Both the position numbers and the translations under genes were made by a program. A DNA stretch of 9,100 bases from Pseudomonadota bacterium (GTDB lineage: Bacteria > Pseudomonadota > Alphaproteobacteria > Acetobacterales > Acetobacteraceae). The notes beneath the pieces are model-generated. The model made no database searches. It had not been told where the DNA came from and worked only from the letters and a program-made list of their open reading frames with translations. Below, piece after piece: positions 6,332 to 9,100 of this stretch. The stretch lies in assembly GCA_021828605.1 (NCBI GenBank), contig JAJZEG010000073.1, positions 1-9,100 of the forward strand, written 5' to 3'. Numbering within the stretch: position 1 is the first letter of the stretch; each line of letters begins with the position of its first letter.

Positions 6332-8116
6332 ATGTCTCTCCGTGATCAGGCGATCAAGTCGCCGTTCCGTGCCGTGTTCGGCTTTGTCGGCCGTGGCTGG
6401 CTGCGTCATCCGCTTTGGGTCAGCCTCACCGCGTCGGCAATGGTGCTGGCCACCCTGACCGATGTGTTCATGCCGGTCTATGTCGGCGATCTGATCAATG
6501 CGGTGTCGGCGCGCAACGCGCATGGCCTGGGGATTGCCGAACATTGCCTGCTGATCATCGCTTTGTTGGGCGTGGCGCAAACCATTCTGCGCTTTATCGG
6601 CTTTCGCGCGATTGTCATGCTCACTCTGGCGATGATGGGCGAAATGGCCCAGGATTCCTTCAACCGGGTGCAGCGTTTCGCCTCGGATTGGCATGCGAAT
6701 AATTTTGCCGGCGCGATTGTGCGCAAAATCACTCGCGGCATTTGGGCGACCGACCTGCTGAACGATACGGTGCTGATCGCCTTGCTGCCGGCGGCCTCGG
6801 TGCTGATCGGCACCTCGATTGTGCTGGGCCTGCGCTCATTGCTCATGGGCCTGCTGATCGCGGGGGGTGCGATTATTTACGTAACCGCGACCATGCTGCT
6901 GCAAACCCGCTATGTCTCGCCTGCCTCGCAGCTGTCCAATCGCTGCGACACCAAAATGGGCGCGATTTTGGCCGATGCGGTGTCCTGCAATGCGGTGGTC
7001 AAAGCCTTCGCCGCCGAAGCGCGCGAGGATATAAATCTCACCCAGGTGGTGAATAAATGGCAGCGCCGCACAAGGCGCTACTGGCTGCGCGGCAATAATG
7101 TCGGCACCGGCCAAAGTTCCGCTTTGCTGCTGCTGCGCGTCGCAATCATCGGTCTCGCCCTTTATCTCTGGTGGATGCGCCAGGCGAGTGCCGGCGAAGT
7201 CGCGACGGTGATTACCGCCTATTTGATCGTGCTCGGTTACTTGCGTGATATGGGCTATCATATTGCGAATATTCAACGCACCGTGAATGAAATGGAGGAT
7301 ATGGTGCGCCTGGAAGCGCAGCCCTTCGCCGTCGCCGACCGACCCGACGCCAGGCAGGCAAGGATCAACGAGGGCGCGGTCGAATTCGATCAGGTCGATT
7401 TCGCTTATGGTCGCCATGTGCATCCGCTGTTCGCCAACCTCTCAGTGCGCATCGCCCCCGGCGAGCGGGTTGGTCTGGTCGGTCATTCCGGCTCGGGCAA
7501 AACCACCTTCATCAAACTGATCCAGCGCCTGCATGACGTCACCGGCGGGCGGATTTTGATCGATGGTCAGGATATCACCCATGTCACCCAGCACAGTCTG
7601 CGCAGCGCCATTTCCATCGTCGCCCAGGAGCCGATCCTGTTTCACCGCAGCCTCGCCGAAAATATCGCCTATGGCCGCCCGGACGCGACCAGGGCCGAAA
7701 TCGAGCAGGCGGCGACCCTCGCCAATGCGCATGAGTTCATCACTCGCCTGCCGCGCGGCTATCAAACCCTGGTCGGCGAGCGCGGGGTCAAACTCTCCGG
7801 TGGCGAACGGCAGCGGGTCGCCATCGCGCGCGCCTTCCTCGCCGACGCGCCGATCCTGATCCTCGATGAAGCGACCGCCAGCCTCGATTCCGAGTCCGAA
7901 GCCTTGATCCAACAGGCGGTGGAACGGCTAATGACCGGACGCACCGTGATCGTGGTGGCGCACCGCCTATCAACTGTGCGTGCTCTGGACCGAATCCTGG
8001 TTTTCGATCAGGGTCTAATCGTGGAAGAAGGCACACACGAAACCCTGACCGCGCGCACCGGCGGCATCTACCGGCGATTGTTCGAGCGGCAGGCTTTGGG
8101 ACTTTTGACGCAATAA
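6332..8116 (+). CDS. ABC exporter, fused transmembrane and ATPase domains
   Basis: The 594-residue half-transporter would act as a dimer in the inner membrane and use ATP to export a substrate I cannot name. The membrane domain occupies about 1-330, with hydrophobic segments near 30-50, 72-90, 145-168, 170-190, 263-282 and 287-303. The NBD follows: A-loop Tyr359, Walker A G-H-S-G-S-G-K-T at 384-391, Q-loop Gln432 in V-A-Q-E-P, signature L-S-G-G-E at 488-492, Walker B I-L-I-L-D-E at 508-513 with catalytic Glu513, D-loop S-L-D at 517-519 and H-loop His544. All ATPase residues are present, so it should be active. It resembles MsbA/Atm1-type multidrug, lipid or peptide exporters; no N-terminal C39 peptidase domain is present. 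The ATG at 6332 has a weak ribosome-binding site. The peptidase gene follows 12 nt downstream, indicating one transcript. Confidence 0.93.
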   Translation: MSLRDQAIKSPFRAVFGFVGRGWLRHPLWVSLTASAMVLATLTDVFMPVYVGDLINAVSARNAHGLGIAEHCLLIIALLGVAQTILRFIGFRAIVMLTLAMMGEMAQDSFNRVQRFASDWHANNFAGAIVRKITRGIWATDLLNDTVLIALLPAASVLIGTSIVLGLRSLLMGLLIAGGAIIYVTATMLLQTRYVSPASQLSNRCDTKMGAILADAVSCNAVVKAFAAEAREDINLTQVVNKWQRRTRRYWLRGNNVGTGQSSALLLLRVAIIGLALYLWWMRQASAGEVATVITAYLIVLGYLRDMGYHIANIQRTVNEMEDMVRLEAQPFAVADRPDARQARINEGAVEFDQVDFAYGRHVHPLFANLSVRIAPGERVGLVGHSGSGKTTFIKLIQRLHDVTGGRILIDGQDITHVTQHSLRSAISIVAQEPILFHRSLAENIAYGRPDATRAEIEQAATLANAHEFITRLPRGYQTLVGERGVKLSGGERQRVAIARAFLADAPILILDEATASLDSESEALIQQAVERLMTGRTVIVVAHRLSTVRALDRILVFDQGLIVEEGTHETLTARTGGIYRRLFERQALGLLTQ

Positions 8117-8128
8117 CAGGAACCAACC

Positions 8129-9100
8129 ATGAAATTTGCGAGCATCACCACCACCACCCCGACCGCCGAAAGCCTGGAGGCCGATTACGCCCGGATCAAT
8201 ATAATGCTGGATGGTGGTGCGCTCGGCGAGGCGCTGTCCGCCTGGGAACAGGTGCGCCGCGATACCGGCACCTGGTCATCGATGGTTTATTTGCGCTTCT
8301 CCCAGGATACCGTCGACGCGCAAGCTAAATCCGCCCGCGACTATGCGGATCGGCTCGGCCCGGTGATCACCGGTTTCGAGACCAAACTCAAACAGCGCCT
8401 GTTAGCGCTCGATCCCGCCCCGATCGAGGCTTTATATGGCCGTCACGCGCTTGATCTCTGGCGCAACGATGTCACCACCTTCGATCCCGCCATCGCCGCC
8501 GATCTCGAACAGGAAGCCAAACTCAGCAGCGACTACACCGCTCTGCTGGCCTCAGCGAAAATCGAGTTCGATGGCAAAACCCATAATCTCGCGGGCCTGA
8601 CCCCGTACGGCGAAAGCCTCAACCGCGACACCCGCCACCAGGCCGCCCAGGCGCGCTGGGCGTTTTTTGAACAAAACGCAGCACAGCTCGATGATATTTA
8701 TGATCGTCTGGTCAAATTGCGCCACAAAATGGCCCGCCGCCTCGGCGATGAAAATTTTATCGCGTTGGCCTACCGGCGGATGAGCCGCCTTGATTACGGC
8801 CCCACCGAGGTCGCGACCTACCGCGCCGAAGTGCTCGCCCATGTCGTGCCTTTGGTCGCTAAAATCATCGCGCAACGCACCCGCGATAATCAGCTTGATC
8901 ATCTCTATGCCTGGGACGAAGCGATTATCGATCCCGCCGGCAATCCCAAACCGCAAGGCGATCACGACACGCTCGTCGCCGCTGCCAACACCATGTTTGC
9001 CGCGATGGATGGTCGGATCGCCGATTTCTACCAAAGCATGAATGAAGGCGGCTATCTCGATTTACAAAACCGCCCGAGCAAGCGCGGCGGCGGCTTTTGC
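8129..9100 (+). CDS. pepF: M3 family oligoendopeptidase, PepF-like (3' end outside window)
   Basis: The frame runs without a stop from ATG 8129 (AGG at 8118-8120, 8 nt before) to the window end, giving the first 324 residues of an expected total of about 550-600. The part seen is the helical N-terminal region of M3 zinc peptidases of the oligoendopeptidase F group. It contains L-R-H-K-M-A-R-R-L-G-D-E-N-F at 197-210, Y-R-R-M-S-R-L-D-Y-G-P-T-E-V at 215-228, and the conserved turn Y-L-D-L-Q-N-R-P-S-K-R-G-G-G-F-C at 309-324, which precedes the catalytic domain. The zinc motif HExxH should lie just beyond the window, so catalytic competence cannot be judged. There is no signal peptide (the N-terminus is polar with a Thr run), so it is cytoplasmic and cleaves short peptides. 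It is probably co-transcribed with the ABC exporter. Confidence 0.9.
   Translation, partial: MKFASITTTTPTAESLEADYARINIMLDGGALGEALSAWEQVRRDTGTWSSMVYLRFSQDTVDAQAKSARDYADRLGPVITGFETKLKQRLLALDPAPIEALYGRHALDLWRNDVTTFDPAIAADLEQEAKLSSDYTALLASAKIEFDGKTHNLAGLTPYGESLNRDTRHQAAQARWAFFEQNAAQLDDIYDRLVKLRHKMARRLGDENFIALAYRRMSRLDYGPTEVATYRAEVLAHVVPLVAKIIAQRTRDNQLDHLYAWDEAIIDPAGNPKPQGDHDTLVAAANTMFAAMDGRIADFYQSMNEGGYLDLQNRPSKRGGGFC

Noticed and set aside
6836..7423. Minus-strand open frame of 195 codons inside the ABC exporter gene
   Set aside because: It is antisense to a gene with all conserved ABC motifs. Its composition (many His, Gln and Asp) is that of a shadow frame.
8143..8160. Short ACC repeat near the pepF start
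   Set aside because: It encodes a run of four Thr in the variable N-terminus. It is too short for a meaningful tandem repeat.

Overview
The window reads as ordinary chromosomal sequence from a GC-rich alphaproteobacterium, most likely a member of the Rhodospirillales/Acetobacteraceae (Acidiphilium or Acidocella type). This rests on the etfB-etfA-hbd gene order, the AsmA/DUF3971-type C-terminus, an elongator tRNA-Met with encoded CCA, strong G/C bias at third codon positions, and a very T-rich tract of a kind I recall, unverified, from gene ends in that family. No marker gene fixes the genus. I see no integrase, transposase, CRISPR array or phage gene.

Left part (1-3461, + strand): the 3' end of an AsmA/DUF3971-like envelope protein is followed, after an 88-nt gap holding a candidate promoter, by a tightly packed operon: etfB, etfA (1 nt apart) and hbd (overlapping or abutting etfA, with a TTG start). 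Together these form an electron-transfer flavoprotein, which takes electrons from acyl-CoA dehydrogenases, and a 3-hydroxybutyryl-CoA dehydrogenase. This fits beta-oxidation or C4-CoA/polyhydroxybutyrate metabolism.

Middle (3462-6060): a tRNA-Met(CAT) gene has its own promoter, whose -35 region shares an 11-nt string with the etf promoter. It faces the 3' end of a minus-strand MOFRL-type glycerate 2-kinase gene. That gene is divergent from anmK (anhydro-N-acetylmuramic acid kinase, cell-wall recycling) across a 64-nt intergenic region. The usable starts of both genes lie well inside the longest open frames, which would otherwise overlap.

Right part (6061-9100, + strand): a 271-nt intergenic stretch separates anmK from an ABC exporter (fused membrane and ATPase domains). 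Twelve nt after the exporter, an M3-family oligoendopeptidase (PepF-like) gene begins and runs off the window. The 271-nt stretch is the least ordinary part. It opens with a 60-nt block of only 13 G/C. It then carries a 19-codon ORF with a perfect AGGAGG ribosome-binding site that can be sequestered in a stem, three Met codons among the ORF's first six, and a possible stem followed by five Ts downstream. I interpret this as a possible leader-peptide or attenuator region controlling the exporter-peptidase pair, but that is inference from sequence alone.
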